64,000 nucleotides of DNA from positions 372,001 to 436,000 of the forward strand of contig NZ_JAILYM010000004.1 in the NCBI RefSeq assembly GCF_020179425.1. The letters are read 5' to 3'. The notes under the pieces were generated by a model that made no database searches, was not told the origin of the DNA, and was given only the letters and a program-made list of their open reading frames with translations. The position numbers and the translations under genes were made by a program. The DNA is from Novosphingobium percolationis. GTDB taxonomy: Bacteria; Pseudomonadota; Alphaproteobacteria; Sphingomonadales; Sphingomonadaceae. Positions 37,383 through 47,284 of the stretch are shown in pieces; the stretch's first letter is position 1; every line of letters starts with the position of its first letter.

Positions 37383-39809
37383 TCACAGCGGATTGCCGTC
37401 CTTGTCGCGATAGATCTCGCGACGGCCGACGTGGTTGGAGGGGCCGACAAAGCCGTCGGCCTCCATCCGCTCGATCCACTTGGACGCGGTGTTGTAGCCC
37501 ACGCCCATCTGGCGTTGGATCCAGCTGGCCGAGGCCTTCTGGCTTTCGAACACCAGCTGGCACACCTGCCGATACTTGCGCTCCTCGGGGTTGTCCGAAG
37601 CCGTGGCGTCGAGATCGTCGAAGCCGAAGCCGCCATCTTCGGGCTCCTCGGTAACCGAATCGACGTAGTCGGGGCTACCCTGCTTGCGCCAGTGATCGGC
37701 CACGCGCTCGACCTCCTCGTCGCTGACGAAGGGGCCGTGGACGCGTTTGATCGGATCGGTGTTGGGCTTGTAGAGCATGTCGCCCTTGCCCAGCAACTGT
37801 TCGGCGCCCTGTTCGCCAAGGATCGTGCGGCTGTCGATGCGGCTGGTCACGGCAAAGCTGATGCGGGTGGGCAGGTTGGCCTTGATCACGCCGGTGATGA
37901 CGTCGACCGAGGGGCGCTGCGTCGCCATGATCAGGTGGATGCCCGCCGCGCGGCTCTTCTGCGCGAGCCGCTGGATCAGCACTTCGACTTCCTTGCCGAC
38001 GGTGACCATAAGGTCGGCCAGTTCGTCGACGATGACCACGATCTGCGGCAGCACCTGGTAATCGAGCTGCTGTTCCTCGAACAGTTGCTCGCCCGTCTCG
38101 GGATCGAAGCCCACTTCGACCCGGCGGCCCAGCGGCTTGCCCTTGGACGCGGCGGCGCGCACCTTTTCGTTGAAGCCCGTCAGGTTGCGCACGCCGATGG
38201 AGGACATCTGGCGATAGCGCCGCTCCATCTCCTCGACCGCCCATTTCAGCGCACGCACCGCCTTGGCCGGTTCGGTGACCACGGGCGAGAGCAGGTGCGG
38301 AATGTCGTCGTAGGACTTGAGTTCCAGCACCTTGGGATCGACGAGGATCAGGCGGCACTGCGCAGGGGTCAGGCGGTAGAGCAGCGAGAGCAGGATGCAG
38401 TTGAGCCCGACCGACTTGCCCGAGCCGGTAGTGCCCGCCACCAGCAGGTGGGGCATGGTGGCAAGGTCGGCGACGATGGGCTCGCCCGCGATGTCCTTGC
38501 CCAGGATGATCGGCAGCAGCGCCTTCGAGCTGGCGAACTTGTCGCATTCGACCAGCTCGCGGAAGGAGACCATGTCGCGCACGGCATTGGGCAGCTCGAT
38601 ACCCATCACGCTGCGCCCCGGAATCGAGGAAACGCGCGCCGAGATCGCGCTCATGTTGCGGGCGACGTCGTCGGCGAGGCCGATCACGCGGCTGGCCTTG
38701 ATGCCGGGCGCGGGCTCCAGCTCGTACATGGTCACGACCGGACCGGTGCGAACGGCGGTGATCTCGCCCTTGACGTTGAAGTCGTCGAGCACGTTTTCGA
38801 GCAGGCGCGCGTTGCGTTCGAGCGCGAGCTTGTCGATCTTGGGCTGAGAATTGGGCGCTGGCTCTTCCAGCAGGCCGGTCGAGGGCAGCTCGTACTTGTC
38901 GAACAGGTCACCCTGCCGCAGCTTCGCCCCGCCGGGAATGGGCGCGGCGACGGGCGGGCGGCTGGGATCGCTGATCTCGGTCGGGCGGCGCGCGGCGGCG
39001 GCGGAGTCCGCTTCCGGCTCGGCGAAGATGGCGGCAGGCTCGGCCGCTTTGGGCGGGCGCGGCTTGCGCGCAGGCGCGGTCAGCCCCTCGGGCGAATCGG
39101 GGACCACCGAGGCGGGGACGCGGCGCAGGACCCCCGGGATCGCAAGCAGGCGCGCCCATTCGAACGCAAAGACGCGGCTGGCCGCAAAAGCGCCAAGGCC
39201 CAACGTGACGAGCGCGAGGGCTAGGATGATCCAACCCTCGATCGCCGGCGCCAGATGGGCCGCGCTGCGGATCGCGGCGGCGCCCAGCAGGCCGGTCAGC
39301 CCGCCCACGCCTGCGGGAAGCGTGCCGCCCGGCGCGGTGAAGGCAAGCGACGCGGTCGTGCCGAGCAGCGCCATCGCGAGCGCCAGATGGAACGCCTGTC
39401 GCCACCATGCCGGTTCGGGCAACAGATCCTCGTCCTCGTCGTCGGGGCCTTCGTCGATCAGATCGCCCGCGGCATCCCACAGGCGGCGAGCATAGACGTA
39501 GAGCAGCGGCACCAGCAGCGCACCGGGCAGGCCGAAGAACAGCAGCACGCGCTCGGCCGTCCAGGCACCGGGCAGGCCCATCCAGTTCTCGACTGGGCTG
39601 CCCGAAGCGGTACTGCCGGAAGGGTCGGTCTGGGTATAGCTGACGAGCGCGAGCGCGAGGAACACCAGCGCGGCGAACAGTGTCGCACCACCGATCAGCT
39701 CGGCGCTGCGGCGCAGGCTGCGTCGCAGGATCGCGCGCCAGTCGCCGCGTGCACCGGAAGCCGTGCGCGCCCGGGACGCCCCCGCAGGTGATAGTGCCCG
39801 GCTAGCCAT
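37383..39809 (-). CDS. ftsK: DNA translocase FtsK
   Basis: 808 residues. Four or five N-terminal membrane helices (~40-200) anchor it at the division septum. A Pro/Ala-rich linker follows, then the motor with Walker A GTTGSGKS, Walker B LVDPKVLELKSYDDIPHLL-type region and VIVDELADLM, and the C-terminal gamma winged helix (RQMGVGYNTASKWIERMEADGF) that reads KOPS and touches XerD. It pumps chromosome ends apart during division. GGAAGGGA precedes the ATG. The linker is shorter than in E. coli FtsK, as usual in Alphaproteobacteria. Confidence 0.96.
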   Translation of the reverse strand: MASRALSPAGASRARTASGARGDWRAILRRSLRRSAELIGGATLFAALVFLALALVSYTQTDPSGSTASGSPVENWMGLPGAWTAERVLLFFGLPGALLVPLLYVYARRLWDAAGDLIDEGPDDEDEDLLPEPAWWRQAFHLALAMALLGTTASLAFTAPGGTLPAGVGGLTGLLGAAAIRSAAHLAPAIEGWIILALALVTLGLGAFAASRVFAFEWARLLAIPGVLRRVPASVVPDSPEGLTAPARKPRPPKAAEPAAIFAEPEADSAAAARRPTEISDPSRPPVAAPIPGGAKLRQGDLFDKYELPSTGLLEEPAPNSQPKIDKLALERNARLLENVLDDFNVKGEITAVRTGPVVTMYELEPAPGIKASRVIGLADDVARNMSAISARVSSIPGRSVMGIELPNAVRDMVSFRELVECDKFASSKALLPIILGKDIAGEPIVADLATMPHLLVAGTTGSGKSVGLNCILLSLLYRLTPAQCRLILVDPKVLELKSYDDIPHLLSPVVTEPAKAVRALKWAVEEMERRYRQMSSIGVRNLTGFNEKVRAAASKGKPLGRRVEVGFDPETGEQLFEEQQLDYQVLPQIVVIVDELADLMVTVGKEVEVLIQRLAQKSRAAGIHLIMATQRPSVDVITGVIKANLPTRISFAVTSRIDSRTILGEQGAEQLLGKGDMLYKPNTDPIKRVHGPFVSDEEVERVADHWRKQGSPDYVDSVTEEPEDGGFGFDDLDATASDNPEERKYRQVCQLVFESQKASASWIQRQMGVGYNTASKWIERMEADGFVGPSNHVGRREIYRDKDGNPL

Positions 39810-39894
39810 TGCGATCCCTTCCGTTCCTTGTGGAACATAATGCGCTCGAAGGGGAGTCACCGTCAAGAATCCACGGGATTCCAGCGTGGTTTTC

Positions 39895-40422
39895 CTAAGC
39901 CGAAAGCCCGTCGATCGCGGCCCAGCCGTGGACCGGCAGCCGCGCGGCGCGCATTGCGGTCATTCCGCCCAGCGCCAGCACCGGCACGCACGAACGCCGC
40001 GCCAGCAGAAGGAAGCGCACCGGGCCCAGCACCGTCCCGCCGGGATGCGAGCGCGTGGGGAACACCGGCGAAAGCAGCACGGCGTCGGCACGTGTGCGGG
40101 AGACCTCGCGGATCTCACGCAGCGAATGCGCGGTGAGAATGCGCAAGCCCGTGCCGAGCCCGTCGTCCGCCCCTCCATAGACGCCGTCGATCCGCCAGCC
40201 ACGTTGCGGGCGGCTCGCCAGCACGACCACGCCCCGCGCCCGGCACAGCCGCGCCAGCGCGCGAAAGCGGGCATCGCGCTCGCGTAAGGGCAGGTGATAG
40301 TGCCGGAACACGAAGCCGGCGCCGTGCGGCAGGCGAGCGATGGCGCGGGCCAGCACGGCATCGTTGCGCGCATCGGACAGCAGCAGGCGCCGTGGCGGCA
40401 GGACGGGGTGGCGCTTCGCCAT
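39895..40422 (-). CDS. ThiE/TenI-like thiamine phosphate synthase domain protein
   Basis: 175 residues, shorter than ThiE (~210). It keeps the TIM-barrel pattern RPQRGWRIDGVY, LTAHSLREIREVSRTRADAVLLSPVFPTRSHPG and LALGGMTAMRAARL, which match ThiE's HlpxxDL, GxSxH-type and phosphate loops. TenI-like members regulate or isomerise thiazole; true ThiE couples thiazole and pyrimidine phosphates. Which applies is open, and the other thiamine gene here (ThiS-ThiG) is 12 kb away. Start ATG at 40422; an ATG at 40446 is also possible. Divergent from yggS across 22 nt. Confidence 0.78.
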   Translation of the reverse strand: MAKRHPVLPPRRLLLSDARNDAVLARAIARLPHGAGFVFRHYHLPLRERDARFRALARLCRARGVVVLASRPQRGWRIDGVYGGADDGLGTGLRILTAHSLREIREVSRTRADAVLLSPVFPTRSHPGGTVLGPVRFLLLARRSCVPVLALGGMTAMRAARLPVHGWAAIDGLSA

Positions 40423-40444
40423 GCCCGCGCTATAGCACCGCGCC

Positions 40445-41119
40445 ATGACCGCGCCAGATGCCTCCCCCTCGCTCTCCCCGCTCGACGATGTGCGCGCCCG
40501 CATCGCGCAGGCCGCGAAGATCGCGCGCCGCGATGCCGCCGACGTGACGCTGGTGGCGATTTCGAAGACCAAGCCTGTCGAAGACGTGCTGGCGCTGATC
40601 GCGCAAGGCCAGCGCGTGTTCGGCGAAAACCGCGTGCAGGAAGCGCAGGCCAAGTTCCCCGCGATCCGCGAAGCCCATCCCGACCTGGCGCTGCACCTTG
40701 TCGGCCAGCTCCAGTCGAACAAGGCAGAGGACGCGGTCGCGCTGTTCGATTGCATTCATTCGCTGGACCGCCCCTCGCTGCTGACCGCGCTCGCCCGCGC
40801 GATGGACAAGCTGGACAAGCGCGTGCCGCTGTTCGTGCAGGTGAACATCGGCGCGGAAGAGCAGAAGGGCGGCTGCGCCGTCGCCGATGTCCCCGCACTG
40901 CTGGCCCAAGCGCGCGCGGCCGACCTGCCGGTGCAGGGCCTGATGTGCGTGCCACCTGCCGGGATAGAGGCCGCGCCGTTCTTCGCGCTGCTGGCCAAGC
41001 TCGCCGCCGACAATGGCCTTGCCAAGCTGTCGATGGGCATGAGCGACGATTTCGAGACAGCGGTGACGCTCGGCGCCACCCACGTCCGCATCGGCTCGGC
41101 GCTGTTCGGGGCGCGCTGA
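40445..41119 (+). CDS. yggS: YggS-family pyridoxal phosphate homeostasis protein
   Basis: 224 residues. Single-domain PLP protein of the YBL036c/YggS fold: VTLVAISKTKP with the Schiff-base lysine at 41, FGENRVQEAQ, HLVGQLQSNK, and the end LSMGMSDDFETAVTLGATHVRIGSALFG. It carries PLP and keeps free PLP and amino-acid pools in balance, with no known catalysis. The start ATG fits homologue length. It faces away from the ThiE-like gene. Confidence 0.95.
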   Translation: MTAPDASPSLSPLDDVRARIAQAAKIARRDAADVTLVAISKTKPVEDVLALIAQGQRVFGENRVQEAQAKFPAIREAHPDLALHLVGQLQSNKAEDAVALFDCIHSLDRPSLLTALARAMDKLDKRVPLFVQVNIGAEEQKGGCAVADVPALLAQARAADLPVQGLMCVPPAGIEAAPFFALLAKLAADNGLAKLSMGMSDDFETAVTLGATHVRIGSALFGAR

Positions 41120-41232
41120 AACGCGCCATCGCGGTTAACCTTGGCGTAATGCGCCACCCAAGGTTTGCCCACCGGCGGCCTTAACCGATCCCCCGTCTTC
41201 GCCCGCTATGCGGCGTGGTGAGGGAGATTGCG

Positions 41233-42555
41233 TTGAGCGAGTTCGAATCCGGCATGGCCAGCGTTCCGTACGATACCGACGAACGGATGCAGTTGCGGCG
41301 CGGCAATGCGCTGCTCGATCGGCTGCACATGGCAAGCCTTGCGGCGCACGCCCTGGTGGCGCTGACCGTGGCATCGACGCTGGTGGTTGCCGACATCTAC
41401 CACGATGACCTGGCCTGGATCGCACTGGTCGCCCTGCTGGCGATCTTCCTGATGCATCTGGTGCTGCGGCGCATCGCACTTTCCGTCCGCGCCCGCCAGC
41501 GCGAATATTCGCGCGCGAACCACGAAAGCCGCATCCAGATCACCGAACTGTTCGCCATGACCGACATGCTGCAGGCAGCCGAAACCTATGACGATGCGAG
41601 CGCGGTGCTGATGGCAACGGCGCGCAGGCTGCTCCCGCGCTATGGGGCAGCGCTCTACGTATTCAACAATTCGCGCGACCGGCTGGACCTTGCCAAGTCG
41701 TGGGACCTTCCCGACGGCTATGTCGCGCCCGAAACGCTCTCGCCGCACAATTGCTGGGCGCTGAAGCGCGGCAAGCCGCAGGTCAATGCGCCGGGTGAGG
41801 CGACGTTGTGCTGCGCCCACCACGCCAGCCAGTCCGCCACGGTGGAAATCCCGATGATGGCCTGCGGTCAGGTCCACGGACTGCTGATCCTGCTGCCCGA
41901 GGACCAGGAAGGCGCGTTCGAGCGCCTGGTTGGCGTGCGCCGACTTGGCCGGGCGCTGGCGGATTCGATGTCGCTCGCGCTGTCCAACATCGCTTTGCGC
42001 GAAAAGTTGCGCACCCAGTCGCTGCGCGATCCGCTGACCGGCCTGTACAACCGCCGCTACATGGAAGACGCGCTGGAGCGCTTCGTGTCGCTTGGCGCGC
42101 GTGGTGGCGCCAGCACTGCCGTGATCATGCTCGATCTCGACAACTTCAAGACGCTCAACGACGAGCATGGCCATGCCAAGGGCGATGCGGTGTTGCGCGA
42201 CGTGGCCGCCCAGTTGGTCGGGGGTCTGCGACCATCGGACGTGCTGTGCCGCTATGGCGGCGAGGAACTGTTGGCCATCCTGCCGGACTGCGGGCTCGAC
42301 GATGCGATGGAAAAAGCAGAACAGCTGCGCGAACGTATCGAGCTTCTCAGCGAAGCCCACGCCTGCCGCATCAGCGCCTCGTTCGGCGTTGGCGCGATTC
42401 CCGAAACCGCGACGTCGGCTGCGGATGTCGTTCCGATCGCGGACGCGGCGCTCTATGCGGCCAAGAAGGGCGGCAAGAACCGGGTCTGCGCCGCCGAACG
42501 CCGCGCCGGCCGCGAAGGCGGCGCGGCCCCGCGCCTTGCGGTCACGGGGCGCTGA
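41233..42555 (+). CDS. Diguanylate cyclase with N-terminal membrane helices and GAF-like domain
   Basis: About 440 residues. Two membrane helices (~30-80), a GAF-like domain (~105-260, with ETYDDASAVLMATARRLLPRYG and VEIPMMACGQVHGLLIL) and a GGDEF domain with active-site YGGEEL and RDPLTGLYNRRYMEDAL. The GGEEL variant keeps the catalytic Glu/Gly residues. It makes cyclic-di-GMP in response to an unknown cytoplasmic ligand. The start TTG has AGGGAG 6 nt upstream, favouring it over GTG codons nearby. It converges on pyk with a 9-nt gap. Confidence 0.88.
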   Translation: MSEFESGMASVPYDTDERMQLRRGNALLDRLHMASLAAHALVALTVASTLVVADIYHDDLAWIALVALLAIFLMHLVLRRIALSVRARQREYSRANHESRIQITELFAMTDMLQAAETYDDASAVLMATARRLLPRYGAALYVFNNSRDRLDLAKSWDLPDGYVAPETLSPHNCWALKRGKPQVNAPGEATLCCAHHASQSATVEIPMMACGQVHGLLILLPEDQEGAFERLVGVRRLGRALADSMSLALSNIALREKLRTQSLRDPLTGLYNRRYMEDALERFVSLGARGGASTAVIMLDLDNFKTLNDEHGHAKGDAVLRDVAAQLVGGLRPSDVLCRYGGEELLAILPDCGLDDAMEKAEQLRERIELLSEAHACRISASFGVGAIPETATSAADVVPIADAALYAAKKGGKNRVCAAERRAGREGGAAPRLAVTGR

Positions 42556-42564
42556 CGCGCCGCG

Positions 42565-44058
42565 TCAACGCTGCTTCAGTTCCTCGCCCGTCAGGGTGAC
42601 GACATGGAGGAGGTTGGTCGCGCCCGGGGTGCCGAAGGGAACGCCCGCCAGCGTGATCAGCCGCGACCCGGCGACGCCGAAGCCCTGGCGCAGCGCCATG
42701 CGCTTGCCCTTGGCGATCATCTCCTCGAAGCTGCCGATGTCCTTGGTGTGGACAGCGTGCGCTCCCCAAAGAAGGCCGACCTTGCGCGCGGTCTTTTCCG
42801 ACGGGGTCAGCACCAGCATCGGCACGCCGGGGCGTTCGCGCGCGACGCGCCGCGCGGTCGAGCCGGAGCCCGTGAATACGATGATGCCCGAGATCGGCAG
42901 CGTCTTGGCAATGCTGGCGCACGCCTCGGCCAGCGCGTCGGCGGTGGTGGGATCGGGTCGCGTCTCGATGAAGTGGACGCGCGCGGCATAGCCGGGATCG
43001 GCTTCCACCTGCACGGCGATGCGGTGCATGATCGTCACCGCCTCTTCGGGCCAGGCGCCAGCGGCGGTTTCGGCCGAGAGCATCACCGCATCGGCACCAT
43101 CGTAGACCGCGTTGGCGACGTCGGACACTTCGGCGCGGGTGGGCGTGGGCGCCTCGATCATCGATTCGAGCATCTGGGTCGCCACGACCACCGGCTTGCC
43201 CTGCCGGCGCGCATTCTCGACGATGCGCTTCTGCAGCGGCGGCACGTCCTCGGGGTTCAGCTCGACGCCCAGATCCCCGCGCGCGACCATGATGCCGTCC
43301 GACAGTTCGATGATCTCATCCAGCCGCGAAATGGCGGCGGGCTTCTCGATCTTGGCCATCAGCGAGCCGTGGCCACCCATCAGGCGGCGCGCCTCGGCCA
43401 CGTCCTCGGGGCGCTGCACGAACGACAGCGCGATCCAGTCGGCCCCGTGCTCGACCGCGAACGACAGGTCGCGGCGATCCTTTTCGGTCAGCGCGGGCAC
43501 GGGGATGACCGCGTCGGGCACGTTCACGCCCTTGCGGTTGGAGATGACGCCGCCGACTTCGGCGGTGCACAGGATCTCGTTCTCCTCGGCGCGAATCACG
43601 CGCAGGCGCAGCTTGCCGTCGTCGATCAGCAGGCGTTGGCCTTTTTGCAGGATGCCGAACAGTTCGGGATGCGGCAGGCAGACGCGGGTTTCGTCGCCCG
43701 GCTCGGGATTGCGGTCGAGCGTGAAGTGACCCGAATGGCGGATCACCGCCTTGTCGTTCTTGAACGTTCCGACGCGCAGCTTGGGCCCCTGCAGGTCGCA
43801 TAGCACGGTGATGGGGCGGCCCATCGCGGCCTCCAGCGCACGGATCGCGGCGATCGTTTCTGCATGGGTGGCGTGGTCGCCGTGGCTCATGTTGACGCGG
43901 AAGGCATCGACGCCGGCGCGGAACAGCCTTTCGAGCATTTCGGGCGAGCGGCTCGCCGGGCCGACGGTGGCGAGGATCTTGACCTTGCGGCTGCGCGGGT
44001 CGTGACCGATCATGTCCTGAACGATGGTTTCCGGCGTATTGGTTTCCGGCTGTGCCAC
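42565..44058 (-). CDS. pyk: Pyruvate kinase
   Basis: 497 residues. Makes ATP and pyruvate from phosphoenolpyruvate. Family motifs: KILATVGPAS, RVNMSHG, LCDLQGPKLRVG, ALSFVQRPEDV, the metal-binding MAKIEKP and the signature MVARGDLGVEL. GAAGGAAG precedes the GTG start by about 8 nt; an ATG 15 codons downstream has no ribosome site. Divergent from the DUF1244 gene across 88 nt. Confidence 0.97.
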   Translation of the reverse strand: MAQPETNTPETIVQDMIGHDPRSRKVKILATVGPASRSPEMLERLFRAGVDAFRVNMSHGDHATHAETIAAIRALEAAMGRPITVLCDLQGPKLRVGTFKNDKAVIRHSGHFTLDRNPEPGDETRVCLPHPELFGILQKGQRLLIDDGKLRLRVIRAEENEILCTAEVGGVISNRKGVNVPDAVIPVPALTEKDRRDLSFAVEHGADWIALSFVQRPEDVAEARRLMGGHGSLMAKIEKPAAISRLDEIIELSDGIMVARGDLGVELNPEDVPPLQKRIVENARRQGKPVVVATQMLESMIEAPTPTRAEVSDVANAVYDGADAVMLSAETAAGAWPEEAVTIMHRIAVQVEADPGYAARVHFIETRPDPTTADALAEACASIAKTLPISGIIVFTGSGSTARRVARERPGVPMLVLTPSEKTARKVGLLWGAHAVHTKDIGSFEEMIAKGKRMALRQGFGVAGSRLITLAGVPFGTPGATNLLHVVTLTGEELKQR

Positions 44059-44146
44059 GATCGTCTTCCTTCGCCTTTTGGGTGCGGGCGCGATATGGAC
44101 CAGCCCTTCTGAAAACCCAAGTGCGAAGGCCGTAAGGACAATTGCA

Positions 44147-44470
44147 ATGGATACGAATGCGCCTCTCTCGCCAGCCGTCACGCTCGACACCCTGCCCGAC
44201 GAAATCGCCGCCGGAGCGTTCCGCACGCTGGTTCGCCACCTGCAACTGCGCCACGATGCGCAGAACATCGACCTGATGGGGCTCGCCGGATTCTGCCGCA
44301 ATTGCCTCGCCGACTGGATCATCGAAGCGGGCGCGGATCTCGACAAGGCCGCGGCACGCGAACTGATCCACGGCATGCCGGCAGCGGAATGGAAGGCGAC
44401 GCGCCAGAGCGAGGCGACACCCGAACAACTCGCCCGCATGGCAGAGAGCCTGACGAAGAACGCGCGCTGA
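44147..44470 (+). CDS. DUF1244 (SMc04008-type) small protein
   Basis: 107 residues: all-helical, with LVRHLQLRHDAQNIDLMGLAGFCRNCLADWI and YGMPAAEWK-like end (HGMPAAEWKA). The CRNCL cysteine pair and the overall pattern are those of DUF1244, an alphaproteobacterial family of known fold but unknown function. AAGGA stands 8 nt before the ATG. The acyltransferase gene starts 12 nt after its stop. Confidence 0.88.
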   Translation: MDTNAPLSPAVTLDTLPDEIAAGAFRTLVRHLQLRHDAQNIDLMGLAGFCRNCLADWIIEAGADLDKAAARELIHGMPAAEWKATRQSEATPEQLARMAESLTKNAR

Positions 44471-44481
44471 ACGCTGGCATC

Positions 44482-46473
44482 GTGACAGCGACGCCATCTG
44501 CGGCAGGCCTGCGCTACCGCCCCGAGATCGACGGCTTGCGCGCGCTCGCCGTACTGCCGGTCATCCTGTTTCACGCAGGCTTCGAAGCTTTCGGGGGCGG
44601 CTTCGTCGGTGTCGACGTGTTCTTCGCGATCAGTGGCTACCTGATCACGTCGTTGCTGATCGCCGACCTACGGCATGACCGTCTGTCCATCGCCGCGTTC
44701 TACGAACGAAGGGCGCGCCGCATCCTGCCCGCGCTGTTCGTGGTCATCGCGGCGTGCATCCCCTTCGCCTGGGCCTGGCTGCTGCCGAGCCAGCTCGCTG
44801 ATTTCGGGAAGAGCATGATTGCCGTGGCGTTGTTCGCCTCCAACGTGCTGTTCTGGCGGGAACAGGGGTACTTTGCTGCCGACACCGCGCTCAAGCCGCT
44901 GCTCCACACCTGGAGCCTGGCGGTCGAGGAGCAGTTCTACATCCTGTTTCCCTTGCTGCTGTGGGGCCTTTGGCGCTGGAGCGCCAGAAGTGGGCGCGAC
45001 GGGCGCGGGCTGGTGCCCGTGCTGGGGGCGCTGGCGCTGGCCAGCCTCACGCTTTCGCAATGGAGCGTGACACACACGCCCAACGCCGGTTTCTACCTTG
45101 CGCCCGGTCGGGCATGGGAACTGCTGGCGGGCGCGCTGGCCGCGCTGCTGCCAGCTTCCGGGCGCGCCAGTGCATCGCAGCTGCGGCATCTGCCGGGCCT
45201 GGCCGGGCTGGGCCTGATCGGTGCGTCCGCGTTGCTGTTCAGCGATATATCGCCCTTTCCCGGCCTGCTGGCGCTGCTGCCGGTGGGCGGCGCGGTGCTG
45301 GTGCTGCGCCATGGCACGGCGGATACGCTAGCGGGCCGCCTGCTGGCCCATCGCGTGCCGCGCGGCATAGGGCTGATCAGCTACAGCGCCTATCTGTGGC
45401 ATCAACCGCTGTTCGCGTTTGCCCGCGCGCAATCGCCCGCACCACCTTCCCTGATCGAGATGGGGCTCCTGTCCGCACTGTCGCTGGTTCTTGGCGCGCT
45501 ATCCTGGCGCTGGGTGGAGCAGCCGTTCCGCCGCCACGGAATCCGCCCCTTGCCCAACCGTGCCTCGGTCTTCATCGCAGCCTTGGCGGGAATGGCGGTC
45601 CTGGGCGGCTCCGGGCTGGTCCTGCACCGAGGCGCGGGCTTCCCAGGCCGACCAGCGGCCACGGGCACGATGGGACAGGTCGAGCAGCGGCTGGCGATCA
45701 ACTTCGGGCTCAGCCCCGAATGCGAGTACGCCTTCAGCCTGTCGCCTGCCTGCACCACGTCGCGCAGGCCTGATACGCTGTTGTGGGGCGACAGCTTCGC
45801 CATGCACCTTGCGCCGGGGCTGCGAGCGGGACCGCATCCGCTGGACCTGCGCCAGCACACCGTATCGAGCTGCGCCCCGCTGATGGAAATGGGCGTGACC
45901 GGGCTGGGGCGCTTCTACGACGAAGCCGAATTGCGCAACTGCACGGTGTTCAACCGCCAGGTCATGGCGTGGCTGCGCACCAGGCCCGGCATTCGCACGG
46001 TGGTGCTCGCCTCGCCCTTCACCATGTTCGCCGACCTCGTGGTGCGGTCGGACGGAAGCACGGCGCCGCCTTCGCCGCAGATCGTTGCGGCCGCGCTACT
46101 GCGCACGGTGGCGGAGATCCGGGCAACCGGCGCGCGGGTGGTAGTCGTCAGCCCGCCGCCCACCGACGGCAGCAACCTCGGCCAATGCCTCGCGCGTTCG
46201 CTCCGCGATGGCGTCGGAAGGCGCGTGGATGCAAACCCCTGCGACTTCCCGCTGGCAAAGGCCCATCACTACCCGAATGCGCTGATGCGGCTGGTCAGCC
46301 CGCAAGTGCCTGTGATCCGGCTGGACACAATGCTGTGCCCCCATGGCATCTGCGAGACGCGGCACGGCAACGTCATCCTCTATCGTGACGACGGGCACCT
46401 CTCGATCGAAGGGTCGCGCTGGCTGGGGCAGCGGTTCGACTGGGCAGGACAGGTCCGCGCCGCCGCGCGCTGA
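44482..46473 (+). CDS. OafA/YrhL-type acyltransferase with C-terminal SGNH domain
   Basis: About 663 residues. The first ~370 are an acyltransferase-3 membrane domain of about ten helices, opening YRPEIDGLRALAVLPVILFHAGF (the RPEIDGLRA box with the functional His) and GVDVFFAISGYLI. The rest is a periplasmic SGNH hydrolase-like domain with block I LLWGDSFAMHL and a DGHLS end block. It O-acetylates surface glycans or peptidoglycan-linked polymers. The start GTG follows DUF1244 by 12 nt; no strong ribosome site is visible, so coupling to DUF1244 is likely. Confidence 0.9.
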   Translation: MTATPSAAGLRYRPEIDGLRALAVLPVILFHAGFEAFGGGFVGVDVFFAISGYLITSLLIADLRHDRLSIAAFYERRARRILPALFVVIAACIPFAWAWLLPSQLADFGKSMIAVALFASNVLFWREQGYFAADTALKPLLHTWSLAVEEQFYILFPLLLWGLWRWSARSGRDGRGLVPVLGALALASLTLSQWSVTHTPNAGFYLAPGRAWELLAGALAALLPASGRASASQLRHLPGLAGLGLIGASALLFSDISPFPGLLALLPVGGAVLVLRHGTADTLAGRLLAHRVPRGIGLISYSAYLWHQPLFAFARAQSPAPPSLIEMGLLSALSLVLGALSWRWVEQPFRRHGIRPLPNRASVFIAALAGMAVLGGSGLVLHRGAGFPGRPAATGTMGQVEQRLAINFGLSPECEYAFSLSPACTTSRRPDTLLWGDSFAMHLAPGLRAGPHPLDLRQHTVSSCAPLMEMGVTGLGRFYDEAELRNCTVFNRQVMAWLRTRPGIRTVVLASPFTMFADLVVRSDGSTAPPSPQIVAAALLRTVAEIRATGARVVVVSPPPTDGSNLGQCLARSLRDGVGRRVDANPCDFPLAKAHHYPNALMRLVSPQVPVIRLDTMLCPHGICETRHGNVILYRDDGHLSIEGSRWLGQRFDWAGQVRAAAR

Positions 46474-46479
46474 GGCGGT

Positions 46480-47220
46480 TCAGCGCGCCTGCCAGCGCTG
46501 GAGCACGCGTTGCTCCAGCGCGCGGAACAGCGCGTCGAGATCCTCGCGCTCGACGTCGAGCACTTCATCCCAGTCCTCGAGCACCGCGTCGAGATCCGCG
46601 TCCTCGTACGTCCCCGCCCAGGTGCCCTGCGGCAGCACCGGCGCAGGGTGCGGACGATGGGGCCATGGGTGACCAGTCAGCCCGTTGTAGACCCAACCGG
46701 CGAAGATCAGCAGGAGCACGTTGGGCAGGAACGGCACCAGCAGCACGCCAAAAGTCCAGCCGCTCGCCTTGGCGCCCAGCGCACAGAGCAACGCGCAGGC
46801 TCCGCCAGGCGGATGCAGGCAGCGCGCCAGCGTCATCACCGCGATCGCCACGCCAACGGCAAGGCTCGCCGCCAGCCAGGGCGCGCCGATCGCATGGCCC
46901 AAGGCTATGCCAATCGCAGCGGAGATCATGTTGCCGCCCAACACCGACCAGGGCTGCGCCAGCGGGCTTGCGGGCACGGCGAAGACCAGCACCGCAGAGG
47001 CACCGATCGGGGCGACCAGCCACGGCGCATCGCCATAGGCAACCATCTTCGTGGCCAGGCCTGCCAGCGCGATGCCGATGAGCGCCCCCAGCGCGCCGCG
47101 CGCCCAGCCCAGCCGCCCGCCGGGCTTCCATTGCGCTGCGGCGGCAGCCCCCCGATGGACCGGGCCTCGAAAAACAGGTTGCAATCTGGCCTCCCCACGG
47201 GTGCGATTGATGGCGGTCAA
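46480..47220 (-). CDS. HPP-family membrane protein
   Basis: About 246 residues. Four or five membrane helices (~30-165) with the HPP signature RCLHPPGGACALL, then a cytoplasmic acidic tail (DADLDAVLEDWDEVLDVEREDLDALF). HPP proteins include nitrite transporters of chloroplasts and cyanobacteria; the bacterial role is not settled. No ATG lies before the first helix; the TTG at 47220 has AAGGG 5 nt upstream. It is divergent from the PfkB-type gene with only 37-64 nt between starts. Confidence 0.8.
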   Translation of the reverse strand: MTAINRTRGEARLQPVFRGPVHRGAAAAAQWKPGGRLGWARGALGALIGIALAGLATKMVAYGDAPWLVAPIGASAVLVFAVPASPLAQPWSVLGGNMISAAIGIALGHAIGAPWLAASLAVGVAIAVMTLARCLHPPGGACALLCALGAKASGWTFGVLLVPFLPNVLLLIFAGWVYNGLTGHPWPHRPHPAPVLPQGTWAGTYEDADLDAVLEDWDEVLDVEREDLDALFRALEQRVLQRWQAR

Positions 47221-47284
47221 TACAACCCTTCGCCTGCCTTGCGAGGGAGAAATCCCATTGGCCCAGCAAGATGGATACTTTGTC

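Noticed and set aside
37431..39224. 597-codon plus-strand frame opposite ftsK
   Set aside because: Antisense of FtsK, whose motor motifs are all intact; no ribosome site or domain.
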